From assembly GCA_036675345.1 (NCBI GenBank), contig JAKFFE010000047.1, positions 1 to 64,000 on the forward strand: a DNA stretch of 64,000 nucleotides, in the 5' to 3' direction. A program made the position numbers and the translations under genes. Shown in pieces: positions 17,501-25,722 of the stretch. Positions within the stretch are counted from its first letter, which is position 1, and each line of letters opens with the position of its first letter. Under the pieces are notes generated by a model. The model had not been told where the DNA came from, ran no database searches, and saw only the letters and a program-made list of their open reading frames with translations. Source of the stretch: JALYOC01 sp036675345 (GTDB lineage Bacteria; Myxococcota; Myxococcia; Myxococcales; Myxococcaceae).

Positions 17501-20065
17501 TTGGAGACAGCGCTGTTGCCGCAGACGAAGCAGGACCCGGAGCAGGCACTCAAAGAGGAGCTGGGTCCATTCTCCCGGATGGCCGCCGCCCGCTACTTCG
17601 AGCCGGTCCGCTTCTCGGCCGAGGACGAGGCGGAGCTGCGCGCCCTGGCGGAGAGGGGCTTTGTGGTCCACGTGCTGCGGACCACTGCCTGGGTGAACTT
17701 CATGTACCTGGTGTGGGCGATGGCCAAGCGCGGGCTGCCGCCGATCCGCGCGGTGGTCAACCTGCGCCGCTGGTTCACCCGCCCCTGGCGCAAGACCCTG
17801 CGCCGGGGCAGCTTCGAGGTGCGCTTCACCTACGCGCGCCGCAACCACGGCGCCGGGCTGGTGTTCCTCAAGAAGTCGGCGCTGCTGCAGGCAGAGGGGA
17901 AGTACTCCAAGGAGGACCCCTTCCCCGCCCTGGCGGCGATGGCCCGCAAGGCCCACCCGGTGTTCCTGGTCCCGGAGCTGTTCGTCTGGGAGAAGAAGTC
18001 CGCCCGGCTCAAGCCGTCGCTGATCGACCGGATCTTCGGCAGCCCGGAGGCGCCGGGCTTTCTGCACTCGATGCTGGCCTTCTGGCGCAACCACAACCGT
18101 GCCCAGTTCCGGGTGGGGACGCCGATCGATCTGCGGAAGTTCATCGACGAGAACCCGGGTGACTCGGACGAGGTGATCGCGCGCAAGGTGAAGATGGCCT
18201 TGCACCACCACCTGGCCCGCGAGACCCGGGCGGTGTTCGGCCCGCCGATCAAGAGCCACAGCCGGCTGATCGAAGAGACGATGCGGGACCGGGTGCTGCG
18301 GGCCTCGCTGGAGGCGCACGCCCAGGAGTCCAACCGCAAGCTGGAGTCGGTGGTGCGCGACTCGGAGCGGAACCTCAACCAGATCGCGGCCCGGCTCAGC
18401 GCCACGGTGGTGGCGGTGCTGGCCCCGCTGATGAACTGGGTGTTCAACCGGATCTACGACGGGATCGAGGTGGATGAGGCCGGACTGGATCGCGCGCTCA
18501 AGGCGGCATCGAAAGGCTCGGTGGTGATCTGCCCCTCCCACAAGAGCCACGTCGACTACCTGGTGATGAGCTACGTGCTCTGGAGCCGCGGCTACACGGT
18601 GCCGGTGGTGGCGGCGGGGGCCAACCTCTCCTTCTTCCCGCTGGGGCCAATCTTCCGCCGCGGCGGCGCCTTCTTCCTGCGCCGCTCCTTCAAGGGCGAC
18701 AAGGTCTACACCGCGACCTTCCGGGCCTACATCAAGAAGCTGGTCCACGACGGGATCCACCAGGAGTTCTTCCCCGAGGGGGGGCGGTCCCGGACCGGCA
18801 AGCTGCTCACCCCCAAGCTGGGGCTGTTCACCTGGGAGGTGGACGCGATCCTGGAGGGGGCGGCCAAGGACCTGTACTTCATCCCGGTCTCGATTGATTA
18901 CGAGAAGGTGGTGGAGTCGGGCAGCTACTCCAAGGAGCTGGCCGGGGGAGAGAAGAAGCCGGAGGACCTCAAGGCGCTGCTCTCCGCGCCCAAGGTGCTG
19001 ACCGAGAACTACGGACGGATCCACCTCAGCTTCGACGAGCCGGTCTCGCTGCGGGAGATGATCGAGGCCCGCGGCCTGGACCTCAAGCAGGGAGTCACCG
19101 AGGAGCAGAAGCGCGCGCTGGTCCGTGCCCTGGGCAACCGGGTGATGTACGGGATCAGCCGGGTCTCCACCGTGACCCCGCATGCGCTGGTGGCGGCCGC
19201 CCTGCTCTCGCACCGCCGCCGCGGGATCTCCAGCCGGGAGGTGGCGGAGCGGATCGGGATGCTGCGCCGGGTGGCCGAGTCGGAGCACGCCCCGCTGTCC
19301 AAGACCCTGAAGAACGCGCCGTCCGATCCCACGGTGATGGGCCCGGTGGCGGACGCGCTGCGGACCTTCAGCCAGGACGAGATGGTCCGGGTGCAGGAGG
19401 CCAAAGGCGAGGTGATCTACCAGCTGGAGGACGACCGCCGCGGCGAGATGTCCTTCTACAAGAACACCCTGATGAACCTGGTCACCCCCCGCAGCCTGGT
19501 GGCCAACGCGGTGCTGGCCAATGGCGGCCGCCCCCGCAGCCGGGCCGAGGTGAAGGAGAGCGCGCTGTGGCTCTCCCGCCTGTTCAAGCTGGAGTTCATC
19601 TACCGGGTGGGCGCCAGCTTCGATCAGATCTTCGACGACATCGTGGCGGTGCTGATCTCCCGCGGGCTGCTGGAGCAGCGGGAGGAGCAGCTGGGCCTGG
19701 CCCCGGAGGACCACAGCCGGCCCCACACCGAGTTCTTGGCGGACCTGATGCGGGACTACCTGGAGTCCTACCTGATCGCCGCGCTGACCTTGCAGGAGGT
19801 GGCCAGCCACGGGGGGATGGACCGCAAGGGGTTCGTGAAGGCGGCGCTGGAGACCGGCCGGGCGGAGTTCCTCTCCGGGCGACTGGGCGCGGCGGAGGCG
19901 CTGTCCCGCACCACCCTGGAGAACGCGGTGGGCTACTTCCTGGATCAGAAGATCCTGGTGGAGGCGGACAAGAAGCTGAAGCTGTCCGAGGACTGGCAGG
20001 CGCCCGAGCGGCGCGAGGAGCTGGTCCGGCACATCCGCAGCTACCTCAACCGCCGGGTGGGCTGA
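17501..20065 (+). CDS. plsB: Glycerol-3-phosphate acyltransferase, PlsB type
   Basis: Likely transfers an acyl chain to the sn-1 position of glycerol-3-phosphate, the first step of phospholipid synthesis, at the inner membrane. 854 residues, near PlsB length. Acyltransferase motifs: HKSHVDY (His near 347), GAFFLRR (about 389), FPEGGRSRTG (about 424) and the later PVSIDYEKV. The start is TTG 17501, supported by CTGGAGG 6 bases upstream. Some PlsB-like paralogues may use other acceptors. Eighteen bases after argS. Confidence 0.87.
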   Translation: METALLPQTKQDPEQALKEELGPFSRMAAARYFEPVRFSAEDEAELRALAERGFVVHVLRTTAWVNFMYLVWAMAKRGLPPIRAVVNLRRWFTRPWRKTLRRGSFEVRFTYARRNHGAGLVFLKKSALLQAEGKYSKEDPFPALAAMARKAHPVFLVPELFVWEKKSARLKPSLIDRIFGSPEAPGFLHSMLAFWRNHNRAQFRVGTPIDLRKFIDENPGDSDEVIARKVKMALHHHLARETRAVFGPPIKSHSRLIEETMRDRVLRASLEAHAQESNRKLESVVRDSERNLNQIAARLSATVVAVLAPLMNWVFNRIYDGIEVDEAGLDRALKAASKGSVVICPSHKSHVDYLVMSYVLWSRGYTVPVVAAGANLSFFPLGPIFRRGGAFFLRRSFKGDKVYTATFRAYIKKLVHDGIHQEFFPEGGRSRTGKLLTPKLGLFTWEVDAILEGAAKDLYFIPVSIDYEKVVESGSYSKELAGGEKKPEDLKALLSAPKVLTENYGRIHLSFDEPVSLREMIEARGLDLKQGVTEEQKRALVRALGNRVMYGISRVSTVTPHALVAAALLSHRRRGISSREVAERIGMLRRVAESEHAPLSKTLKNAPSDPTVMGPVADALRTFSQDEMVRVQEAKGEVIYQLEDDRRGEMSFYKNTLMNLVTPRSLVANAVLANGGRPRSRAEVKESALWLSRLFKLEFIYRVGASFDQIFDDIVAVLISRGLLEQREEQLGLAPEDHSRPHTEFLADLMRDYLESYLIAALTLQEVASHGGMDRKGFVKAALETGRAEFLSGRLGAAEALSRTTLENAVGYFLDQKILVEADKKLKLSEDWQAPERREELVRHIRSYLNRRVG

Positions 20066-20069
20066 GGCC

Positions 20070-20549
20070 TCAGTTCTTCGGCTTCTCCGGCGGGTAGTAG
20101 GGCTTCTGCCAGTCCACTGGGCCGTGGGTGAACCTGCGCTCCAGCCGCCCGAGCACGATGTCCCAGGCGCGCAGGAAGTAGTCGAACAGCCGGTCCCACT
20201 CCGCTCCCACCCGCCAGCCGAGGTGTGCCAGCCGGACCACCGTCTGGCCCGGCGGGCCGTCGTCCAGGTAGACCACCACCCAGGTCTTTTGGGCGCGCAG
20301 ATCGCGAAACTCCAGCGGCGCGATCCACTCGAAGGAGACCATCCGCTCCGGCAGGTAGCTGAGGACGGTCATCCCCTCGGTGCCCTGCGAGCCGACCGGG
20401 AGGGTCTCGTCGAAGAACAGCTCGTAGGGCCCGGCCAGCTCCACCCGGATGTTGGCCCGGGGGGCGAAGAAGCTCTGGGCCCCCTCGGTGGTGCTGAGCA
20501 CCTTCCACACCTCCTCGCGGGGAGCGGGGATGGTGATCTCCTTCTTCAT
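20070..20549 (-). CDS. SRPBCC/AHSA1-type ligand-binding domain protein
   Basis: 159 residues forming one START-like SRPBCC domain: the opening KKEITIPAPREEVWKVLST strand-helix and the long closing helix (WDRLFDYFLRAWDIVLGRL) are characteristic of the AHSA1/polyketide-cyclase group. Ligand or client unknown; cytosolic. I place the start at 20549 where homology begins; ATG at 20579 would add ten residues. Its stop lies 4 bp from plsB's stop on the other strand. Confidence 0.72.
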   Translation of the reverse strand: MKKEITIPAPREEVWKVLSTTEGAQSFFAPRANIRVELAGPYELFFDETLPVGSQGTEGMTVLSYLPERMVSFEWIAPLEFRDLRAQKTWVVVYLDDGPPGQTVVRLAHLGWRVGAEWDRLFDYFLRAWDIVLGRLERRFTHGPVDWQKPYYPPEKPKN

Positions 20550-20614
20550 CGCGCGATTCGGCAAGCGGGCGGGGCTCATCGGCGGGGGGAATGTAGCGCG
20601 GACCGACCCGCGGT

Positions 20615-21115
20615 TCAGCGCCGCGAAGGTTCCAGCAATTCTTTCACCCGTCGCCGGAAGTAGCCCGCCTTCCGCGGCCCGGTGGCTGCGGAGACGATGA
20701 TCCCCTGGGCGTTTACGAAGATGGTGGAGGGCACATCCCGCACTCCCAGCGGAGCCAGCACCTCATTTTCACCGCTGGTGAAGGCCACCGGCAGCTTCAG
20801 GCCCAGCCGATTGACCGTCCGCAAGACGTCGGCGCGGTCGCTCTCCACCGAGAGCGCCAGGAAGCCCACCCCCTGCCCTTCGAACTCCCCTCGGACCTGC
20901 TCCAGTTCGGGAAACTCCCGAACACAGGTGCCTCAATCGGGAAGCCAGAGGTTGATCACCCACGGCTTGCCCGCCAGGGAGGCCCGGGTGACCGGGGTCC
21001 CCTCCAGGGTGGTGGCCCCGAAAAAGAGTTCGGGGACCGGCCGGTGGGGACGATCCACCGCGTCGCAGGCGGAGAGCAGGCTGAAGAAGACAGCGGCCAG
21101 CAGCAGCGGCTTCAT
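20615..21115 (-). CDS. Probable selenocysteine-containing TlpA-like thioredoxin lipoprotein
   Basis: Two same-frame open segments (21115-20936 and 20932-20618) are joined by one in-frame TGA at 20935-20933. Reading the TGA as Sec gives a 166-residue thioredoxin-fold protein. There is a lipobox LSAC with Cys17, a TlpA-like entry (TTLEGTPVTRASLAGKPWVI), then NLWLPD-U61-G-T-C64-VREFPEL, where U takes the place of the first Cys of CxxC. The later GVRDVPSTIFVNAQG contains the cis-Pro loop. A hairpin fitting a bacterial SECIS begins 4 bases after the TGA. Likely a membrane-anchored thiol/selenol oxidoreductase facing the periplasm. Asp at +2 hints at inner-membrane retention. A pseudogene or base error is the alternative. 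Confidence 0.8.
20895..20929 (-). promoter_or_regulatory. Candidate bacterial SECIS element
   Basis: In the RNA, ACCUG (20929-20925) pairs with CAGGU (20899-20895). After an internal loop (U on one side, UGGAG on the other), GUUCGGGA (20923-20916) pairs with UCCCGAAC (20912-20905), leaving apical loop GUU. The loop begins 17 nt after the UGA and its first base is G. Both features fit the published bacterial SECIS pattern (loop 16-37 nt after UGA, G in the first two loop positions). This structure is the SelB-binding signal for Sec insertion. Confidence 0.72.
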
Positions 21116-21193
21116 GGGGAGGCACCCTAACCACCGGGGCCTGGCTTTGCAGCGTCCTTGACCTGCGCCCCCGTCCCGCGACAAACCCACGGG

Positions 21194-22369
21194 GTGAGCG
21201 ACCACGATCCAGCCCTGGCAGCGGACTCCGATCCCGGAGGCTTCACCCTGGCCTGGGGCCTGTGCCTGGTGCTGTTCGTGTCCTTCCTGCTGTTCGCCGC
21301 CCCGGTGCAGGCGCTGCATCCGCCGTACGGGATCTGGTTCACCGAGCTGTTCTTCTTCCTGGGACTGACCTGGATGGCGCTGCGGCTGACCGGCCGGGAC
21401 CCCATCCACTACCCCCGGCTGGGCGTCCCCGGGGGAACCCCGCTGGGGATGTCGTTCCTGGCCGGCACCCTCAACTTCTTCGCGGTGGTGATCCCGCTGC
21501 AGTTCGTGGCGCAGGCGCTGGCGCCACCGGAGCTGCTGGCCCGGTTCGACGCCTCGCAGATCTTCGAACGGCAACGTCCGGTGGACCTGGGGTTCATCGT
21601 GGCCGGGATCGGGTTCGCGGCGCCGATCTGCGAGGAGTACTTCTTCCGCGGGGTGCTGCTGCGGGGAATGAGCGCGGCGCGGATGACCACCTTCCGGGCG
21701 CTGTTCGTGACCTCGGTGATCTTCAGCGCCTTCCACCTGGACCCGATTGGCTTCGTGGCCCGGGTGGAGCTGGGGTTCCTGTTTGGCTACCTCTACCTGC
21801 GCACCGGATCGCTGTGGCCGGCGGTGATGGCGCATGCGGCCAACAACCTGGTCTCCACCACCGCCTTCTTCCTGGCCGACGCCTATTCCGCCGGCGGCGG
21901 TAATGACGCCCCGCCCCCGGCGTGGGGGATGGCCACCCTGGTGCTGGCCTTCGGGGTGCCGCTGTACCTGGTGCTGCGCTGGTTCCACCACCGCGCTCCC
22001 CTGCTGGCCACCGGCACCGACGCCGGCCCCCGGGGACTGCGGCGCAAGGAGCTGTGGATCTGGCTGGGTGGCGCGGTGGCCTCCATGGCCCTGCTGATGG
22101 CGCTGGATTGGCGGACGGTGGTGGTCAACGGCAGCGACCTGATCACCCCGGTCCGCAAGCCGGCCGCCACCGCGTCTCCGGCCGCCCAGTCCGCCTATGA
22201 GCAGCTGGAGGAGCTGGGCCGCGCCGCGCGCCGGGGCGAGGTGCCGATCGACGACTATGTGAAGGCCAAGGAGGCGGCGCGCGCCGACTCCGCGGCGAAG
22301 CAGACCCCCGCTTCCGCCCCGGATGCTCCCCCGGTGCCTGCGCCGATCCCCGCACCTCCCACTCCCTGA
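21194..22369 (+). CDS. CPBP-family intramembrane metalloprotease
   Basis: 391 residues, about eight membrane spans. The CPBP (Abi/Rce1-like) motifs are present: EEYFFRGVLLR (Glu pair near 146-147 and Arg), the FSAFHLDP histidine and the HAANNLVS motif. These place a putative glutamic or metal-dependent protease site in the membrane. The tail after the last span is disordered and Pro/Ala-rich. Substrate unknown. GTG 21194 is chosen; TTG 21158 is in frame. Divergent from the candidate selenoprotein gene. Confidence 0.82.
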   Translation: MSDHDPALAADSDPGGFTLAWGLCLVLFVSFLLFAAPVQALHPPYGIWFTELFFFLGLTWMALRLTGRDPIHYPRLGVPGGTPLGMSFLAGTLNFFAVVIPLQFVAQALAPPELLARFDASQIFERQRPVDLGFIVAGIGFAAPICEEYFFRGVLLRGMSAARMTTFRALFVTSVIFSAFHLDPIGFVARVELGFLFGYLYLRTGSLWPAVMAHAANNLVSTTAFFLADAYSAGGGNDAPPPAWGMATLVLAFGVPLYLVLRWFHHRAPLLATGTDAGPRGLRRKELWIWLGGAVASMALLMALDWRTVVVNGSDLITPVRKPAATASPAAQSAYEQLEELGRAARRGEVPIDDYVKAKEAARADSAAKQTPASAPDAPPVPAPIPAPPTP

Positions 22370-22465
22370 AAAGGCAGCGCGCCCGCCGCCGCGAGGCAGA
22401 CAGGCGCGGCAGAATTCGAACCTCAGGCGCTGCCGCCGCGAGTGCTGGCGGGCAGACGGGTGCGC

Positions 22466-23497
22466 TCAGTCGATCTGGATCTCGAACCGCTCCAGGTTGA
22501 TGTCCTCACCCAGGTCCCGCTTCATCCGCTCCCGCAGCTGCCGCATCTTCTGCTTCACCTGCTGGAGCTGGACCTTCAGCGCCGAGCGCTGGTCGGCGTC
22601 CACCTGGAACACGAAGCCCTGGGGTGCGTTCACCGAGTGCGGGTGGGCAAAGCCGCCCTGCTCTTCCTTGGCGGACTCCAGCCGCTCGCCCGCGGTGCTG
22701 CGGGCCGAGTCGGTCCGCATCCGCTCCACCGACTTGCGATACCCGGCCATCACCTCCGGGGTCAGCGGCTGATGGTCGGTCACCTCGCGCAGCACCTTGA
22801 GTCGGTCCTCGTCCGAGTCCAGCCGTTCGGCCAGGCGCAGCGCGCGGACCACCTGCGGAGCCTCCAGCTCCTGGGGATGGAGCAGCCCGCGCAGCGCCTC
22901 GGACAGATCCTCGGGCGAGGTCAGCTTCTCCGCGGCCGACAGGTACTGCTCGGTCAGCGGCCCCCGGACCAGGTCCGACTCCTTGATCTCGTGGAGGGAC
23001 ATCAGGACCTTCAGCAGAGCGGGGCCAGAGTCGGAGCGGACTGCCTGCCGCAGCACCTCCGCCCCGGTCTCCACGGTGATCGGCGCGGCCTCCAGCAGCT
23101 TGCGCAGCACCCGCGCCCGCCTGGACGGAGACTCCAGCCGATCCGCGGCCTTCAGGTACGCCTGACGGGTGGACTCGCCGGCCAGCCGGTGGCCGTTGGC
23201 GACCGCGATCAGCCCCGCGGCCAGCGCCTCGTCCGAATCGGCCTCGCCCGCCGCGGCGATCTCCCTCCGGGCGGCCTCCTCGTCCCGCTTCACCTCGGAG
23301 AGCAGGCGGGCGTAGTGGTCCTTGTTCTCCGGGTCGATCGACTCGACCCCGGACGGAGGAGCGCCCTGGGCCAGGGCCGCCGCTCCGGTGGCAGCTCCAA
23401 CCGCGAGCAGCGGAATGGCCAGGGCCGGCCACAGCCACCGGCGTCGCGGCGCTTCGTTGAGACAGTCCCTTGCCACCTGCTTGGATTCGCCCGCCAT
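22466..23497 (-). CDS. Single-pass membrane protein with helical repeats, paralogue of the M56 receptor's C-terminus
   Basis: 343 residues. Arg-rich N-terminus, one membrane span (about 22-44), then about 300 residues predicted outside. The core has 35-40-residue helical repeats carrying I/L-x-S-D/P-x-x-x-R-x-x-VL-x-x-L, with GHRLAGESTRQAYLKAADRL, APITVETGAEVL and GLLHPQELEAPQVVRAL. The same sequence order occurs in the C-terminus of the M56 receptor at 44889 (HRLAGESTRQAYLNL, APISLETGSRIL, NLLHPHAPREAALAAL), so the two are paralogues. Its promoter carries a BlaI-type operator matching that of the receptor operon. GGGGGAGG lies 7 bases before the ATG. Likely a regulated envelope partner or decoy of the receptor. 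Confidence 0.75.
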   Translation of the reverse strand: MAGESKQVARDCLNEAPRRRWLWPALAIPLLAVGAATGAAALAQGAPPSGVESIDPENKDHYARLLSEVKRDEEAARREIAAAGEADSDEALAAGLIAVANGHRLAGESTRQAYLKAADRLESPSRRARVLRKLLEAAPITVETGAEVLRQAVRSDSGPALLKVLMSLHEIKESDLVRGPLTEQYLSAAEKLTSPEDLSEALRGLLHPQELEAPQVVRALRLAERLDSDEDRLKVLREVTDHQPLTPEVMAGYRKSVERMRTDSARSTAGERLESAKEEQGGFAHPHSVNAPQGFVFQVDADQRSALKVQLQQVKQKMRQLRERMKRDLGEDINLERFEIQID

Positions 23498-23534
23498 GTG
23501 CAGCCTCCCCCGGTCTCCCGGTCTGGATGCTGGT

Positions 23535-23563
23535 TTATTAGCAGGCGGCTAATTTCTTAGCAA
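23535..23563 (-). promoter_or_regulatory. Promoter of the stand-alone repeat protein
   Basis: On the minus strand TTGCTA (23563-23558) and TAATAA (23540-23535) are separated by 17 bases, a good sigma70 arrangement. The predicted transcript start is about 30 bases before the ATG. The BlaI-type palindrome fills the spacer and overlaps the -10 box, so a bound repressor would block polymerase. Confidence 0.62.
23537..23553. promoter_or_regulatory. BlaI-type operator in the repeat-protein promoter
   Basis: ATTAGCAG-G-CGGCTAAT is a 17-bp palindrome with one mismatch. Its core TAGCAG-N-C-x-GCTA equals the core of the perfect palindrome in front of the BlaI-like gene at 44454-44474. Both sites overlap a promoter. 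Confidence 0.68.
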
Positions 23564-23591
23564 CGGCTTGATGCAGTTTTCTTAGCAGCTA
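23554..23591. promoter_or_regulatory. Two additional TTAGCA half-sites upstream of the operator
   Basis: TTTCTTAGCA (23553-23562) and TTTTCTTAGCAGCTA (23577-23591) repeat the operator half-site; the second includes a short palindrome TAGC-A-GCTA. With the main operator they form a cluster of three TTAGCA sites 19 and 25 bp apart, as if several repressor dimers bind side by side. The last one overlaps the 3' end of the upstream gene. Confidence 0.5.
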
Positions 23592-23804
23592 TTCGAACTG
23601 GTAGCTCTTCACCCGGAAGAGGGGGCCCACCATGCCCAGGGAGAGCTTGTCCCCCTGGACCTCGCCCTCCACCGCCACCCGCTGACCGTCCTTCTTGATC
23701 TTCCGGTCACCGCCATCCAGCTGGTAGGTGCGTCCGTCGTCGCCCTCCAGCACCCAGATCCCGGTCTCGATGTCGCGGAAGACGACCTTGCCTTTGAGCT
23801 TCAC
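23589..23804 (-). CDS. Small DUF5818-like protein
   Basis: 71 residues, a compact beta-rich domain: KGKVVFRDIETGIWVLEGDD, then GRTYQL and GQRVAVEGEVQ. The pattern resembles the DUF5818 domain, an OB-like small fold of unknown role. It starts with a GTG overlapping the subtilase stop (GTGA), so it is made together with that protease and may act as its partner. No signal peptide. Confidence 0.65.
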   Translation of the reverse strand: MKLKGKVVFRDIETGIWVLEGDDGRTYQLDGGDRKIKKDGQRVAVEGEVQGDKLSLGMVGPLFRVKSYQFE

Positions 23805-25597
23805 GCCGGGGCTCCCTTGCGCAGCATCGCGCGGGCCACGAACAGACAGATCACCGTGTTGAGCACCAGCCAGGGCAGCGCCAGGAAGGTGAACGGCATC
23901 CAGGCCAGCGCGGGAGCGTGGGCGAAGGCCGCGTAGCCCAGGAAGCCGGCGAAGCCGATCGCCAGGCCGGCGATCACCGGGCGGAAGGACTTCCACTTCA
24001 TCCCCAGGAAGGCGGCCAGGATCGGGATCAGCGCGCTGTAGAAGACCGGGTTGGCCAGCTTGCCGCGGCCGAAGATGATCCGGTCCAGGTCGGGCAGCGG
24101 GAAGGCCACCGTGTCCAGCGCCTGGTTCACCGCGCCCTCCCCGTTGATGATCCGGCCCAGGAAGAAGCCGACGGTGGAGAGCACCAGCGCGATCAGGAAG
24201 CCGGGCTTGAAGAAGATGTTGAAGTAGCCGGGGCGGTTGCGGGGCCCCAGGGTGAGCAGCACGAAGGCCAGCAGGCCGGCGGCCAGGAACAGCGGGTTCC
24301 AGTTCACCCCGCCCATCCCCGACCCCATCAGCTCCAGCGACTTCTGGGCGTTGAGCACCCCGTGGCCGTAGTGGTCGCTCCAGTCCTGCCCCGCCACCCG
24401 CGAGGCGCCGGCGTACAGGCCCTTCTCCACGTCCTCCGGAGAGCGGGCCCCGGCGGCGAACAGCAGCGCCGCCACGCCGGAGACGTGCGGGGTGGCCATG
24501 CTGGTGCCCTGGTAATAGGCGTAGACCGACTTGGAGGGGTCGCGCGGGTCGATGGTGTTCTGCAGGACCCCGTACTGCTCGCCCTTGCGCTTGTCGCCAC
24601 CGGGAGCGGCGATGTCCAGCTCCTTGCCCCAGGAGGAGTACGGCGCCTTGGTCCCGTCCGGGCCCACCGCGGCCACCGCCACCGATCCCGGGTACGCCGC
24701 CGGGTACTCCACCCTGCCGGCCCCGGAGTTGCCCGCCGCGCACACCACCACCGCGCCCTTCTTGCGCGCGTACTCCACCGCGTCGGCCATGGTCTTGGAG
24801 AAGCCGCCGCCGCCCAGCGAGAGGTTGATCACCTGCGCGCCCTTGTCGGCCGCGAAGCGGATCGCCTCCGCGATGTCCGAGGAGGTCCCGCTGCCGAAGT
24901 GGTTGAGCACCTTCACCGGCATCAAGGTCGCCTCGAAGGCCACCCCCGCCACGCCGGTCTTGTTGTTGGTGACCTGGGCGATGGTGCCCGCCACGTGGGT
25001 GCCGTGGCCGTGATCGTCGTTGGCGTGCGCGTCGTCGTTGACGAAGTCGTAGCCGGTGGCGAACTTGGCGCCCTTCAGATCCGGCACCTGCTTGAACTCC
25101 TGGTAGTCCTCGTAGGCGATTCCGGTGTCCAGCACCGCGACGATCACCCCCTTGCCGCGGGACTTGTCCCAGGCGGTGGGCATCCCGATCTGGGTCATGT
25201 TCCACTGCCGGCCGTAGTCAGGATCGTTGGGGGTGTAGCTGGCCTCGTAGCGCACCAGCTGTTCGGCCGACTCCACCGCCGGGTTCTGGCGGATCCGCGC
25301 CAGCACCGACGCCTCGTCCTCCACGCCCACCGCCAGGGTGATGCCGGTCCGGACGCCCTCGGCGGAGTTGAACTCCAGATCCACGCCCCACTCGCGCTCC
25401 CAGGCGTCGAACTGTTCGGGGGTGGTGCCGTCCTTGAAGTCCACCACGATCGCCCCATCCACATGGGCGGAGAGGTCGTCGGAGAAGGTGCCCCCGGACC
25501 GGGGCTGCTCTGCCTCCTTCGAACCGGAGCATCCGGCGGCCAGGACCAGCGCCGCCAGCGTCAGCGCAAAACGGGGAGCGAGTGGGGATTTCATCAT
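23801..25597 (-). CDS. Subtilisin-like (S8) serine protease lipoprotein with C-terminal membrane domain
   Basis: 598 residues. Lipobox LAAGC (Cys23), an I9-like propeptide region (about 45-118), then the S8 catalytic domain with Asp157 (VLDTG), His198 (HGTHVAGT), oxyanion Asn290 (AAGN) and Ser366 (GTSMATPHVSG). After residue 435 come about four or five membrane spans, an unusual addition to a secreted subtilase that would hold the protease at the inner membrane. AAGGAG lies 7 bases before the second ATG (25594), so either of two adjacent Met codons may start. Coupled to a DUF5818-like gene. Confidence 0.87.
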   Translation of the reverse strand: MMKSPLAPRFALTLAALVLAAGCSGSKEAEQPRSGGTFSDDLSAHVDGAIVVDFKDGTTPEQFDAWEREWGVDLEFNSAEGVRTGITLAVGVEDEASVLARIRQNPAVESAEQLVRYEASYTPNDPDYGRQWNMTQIGMPTAWDKSRGKGVIVAVLDTGIAYEDYQEFKQVPDLKGAKFATGYDFVNDDAHANDDHGHGTHVAGTIAQVTNNKTGVAGVAFEATLMPVKVLNHFGSGTSSDIAEAIRFAADKGAQVINLSLGGGGFSKTMADAVEYARKKGAVVVCAAGNSGAGRVEYPAAYPGSVAVAAVGPDGTKAPYSSWGKELDIAAPGGDKRKGEQYGVLQNTIDPRDPSKSVYAYYQGTSMATPHVSGVAALLFAAGARSPEDVEKGLYAGASRVAGQDWSDHYGHGVLNAQKSLELMGSGMGGVNWNPLFLAAGLLAFVLLTLGPRNRPGYFNIFFKPGFLIALVLSTVGFFLGRIINGEGAVNQALDTVAFPLPDLDRIIFGRGKLANPVFYSALIPILAAFLGMKWKSFRPVIAGLAIGFAGFLGYAAFAHAPALAWMPFTFLALPWLVLNTVICLFVARAMLRKGAPA

Positions 25598-25606
25598 GGG
25601 ACTCCT

Positions 25607-25630
25607 TATGAACGTCCCTACGAACGTCCG
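25607..25630. repeat. Direct repeats upstream of the subtilase
   Basis: GAACGTCC occurs at 25610-25617 and 25622-25629, 12 bp apart, 13-32 bp upstream of the subtilase start. Two same-orientation half-sites one helical turn apart are a common activator or repressor layout. No regulator is assigned. Confidence 0.35.
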
Positions 25631-25722
25631 GTCCGTCGATTGGATCTTAATTTCGCGCTCTCGCCTGCTCCATGGGTAGGCGTGCGGTTTGACACTTCTT
25701 CATCTTCTGTGGTTCCGCAGGC

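Noticed and set aside
15524..20032. 1,502-residue minus-strand open frame
   Set aside because: Antisense of argS and the PlsB-type gene, His/Leu/Gly/Gln-rich and without a coherent domain.
22385..22465. tRNA-like 3' end on the minus strand (GGTTCGAATTC)
   Set aside because: Only three of five T-stem pairs form, and no matching acceptor 5' strand or anticodon arm is found upstream.
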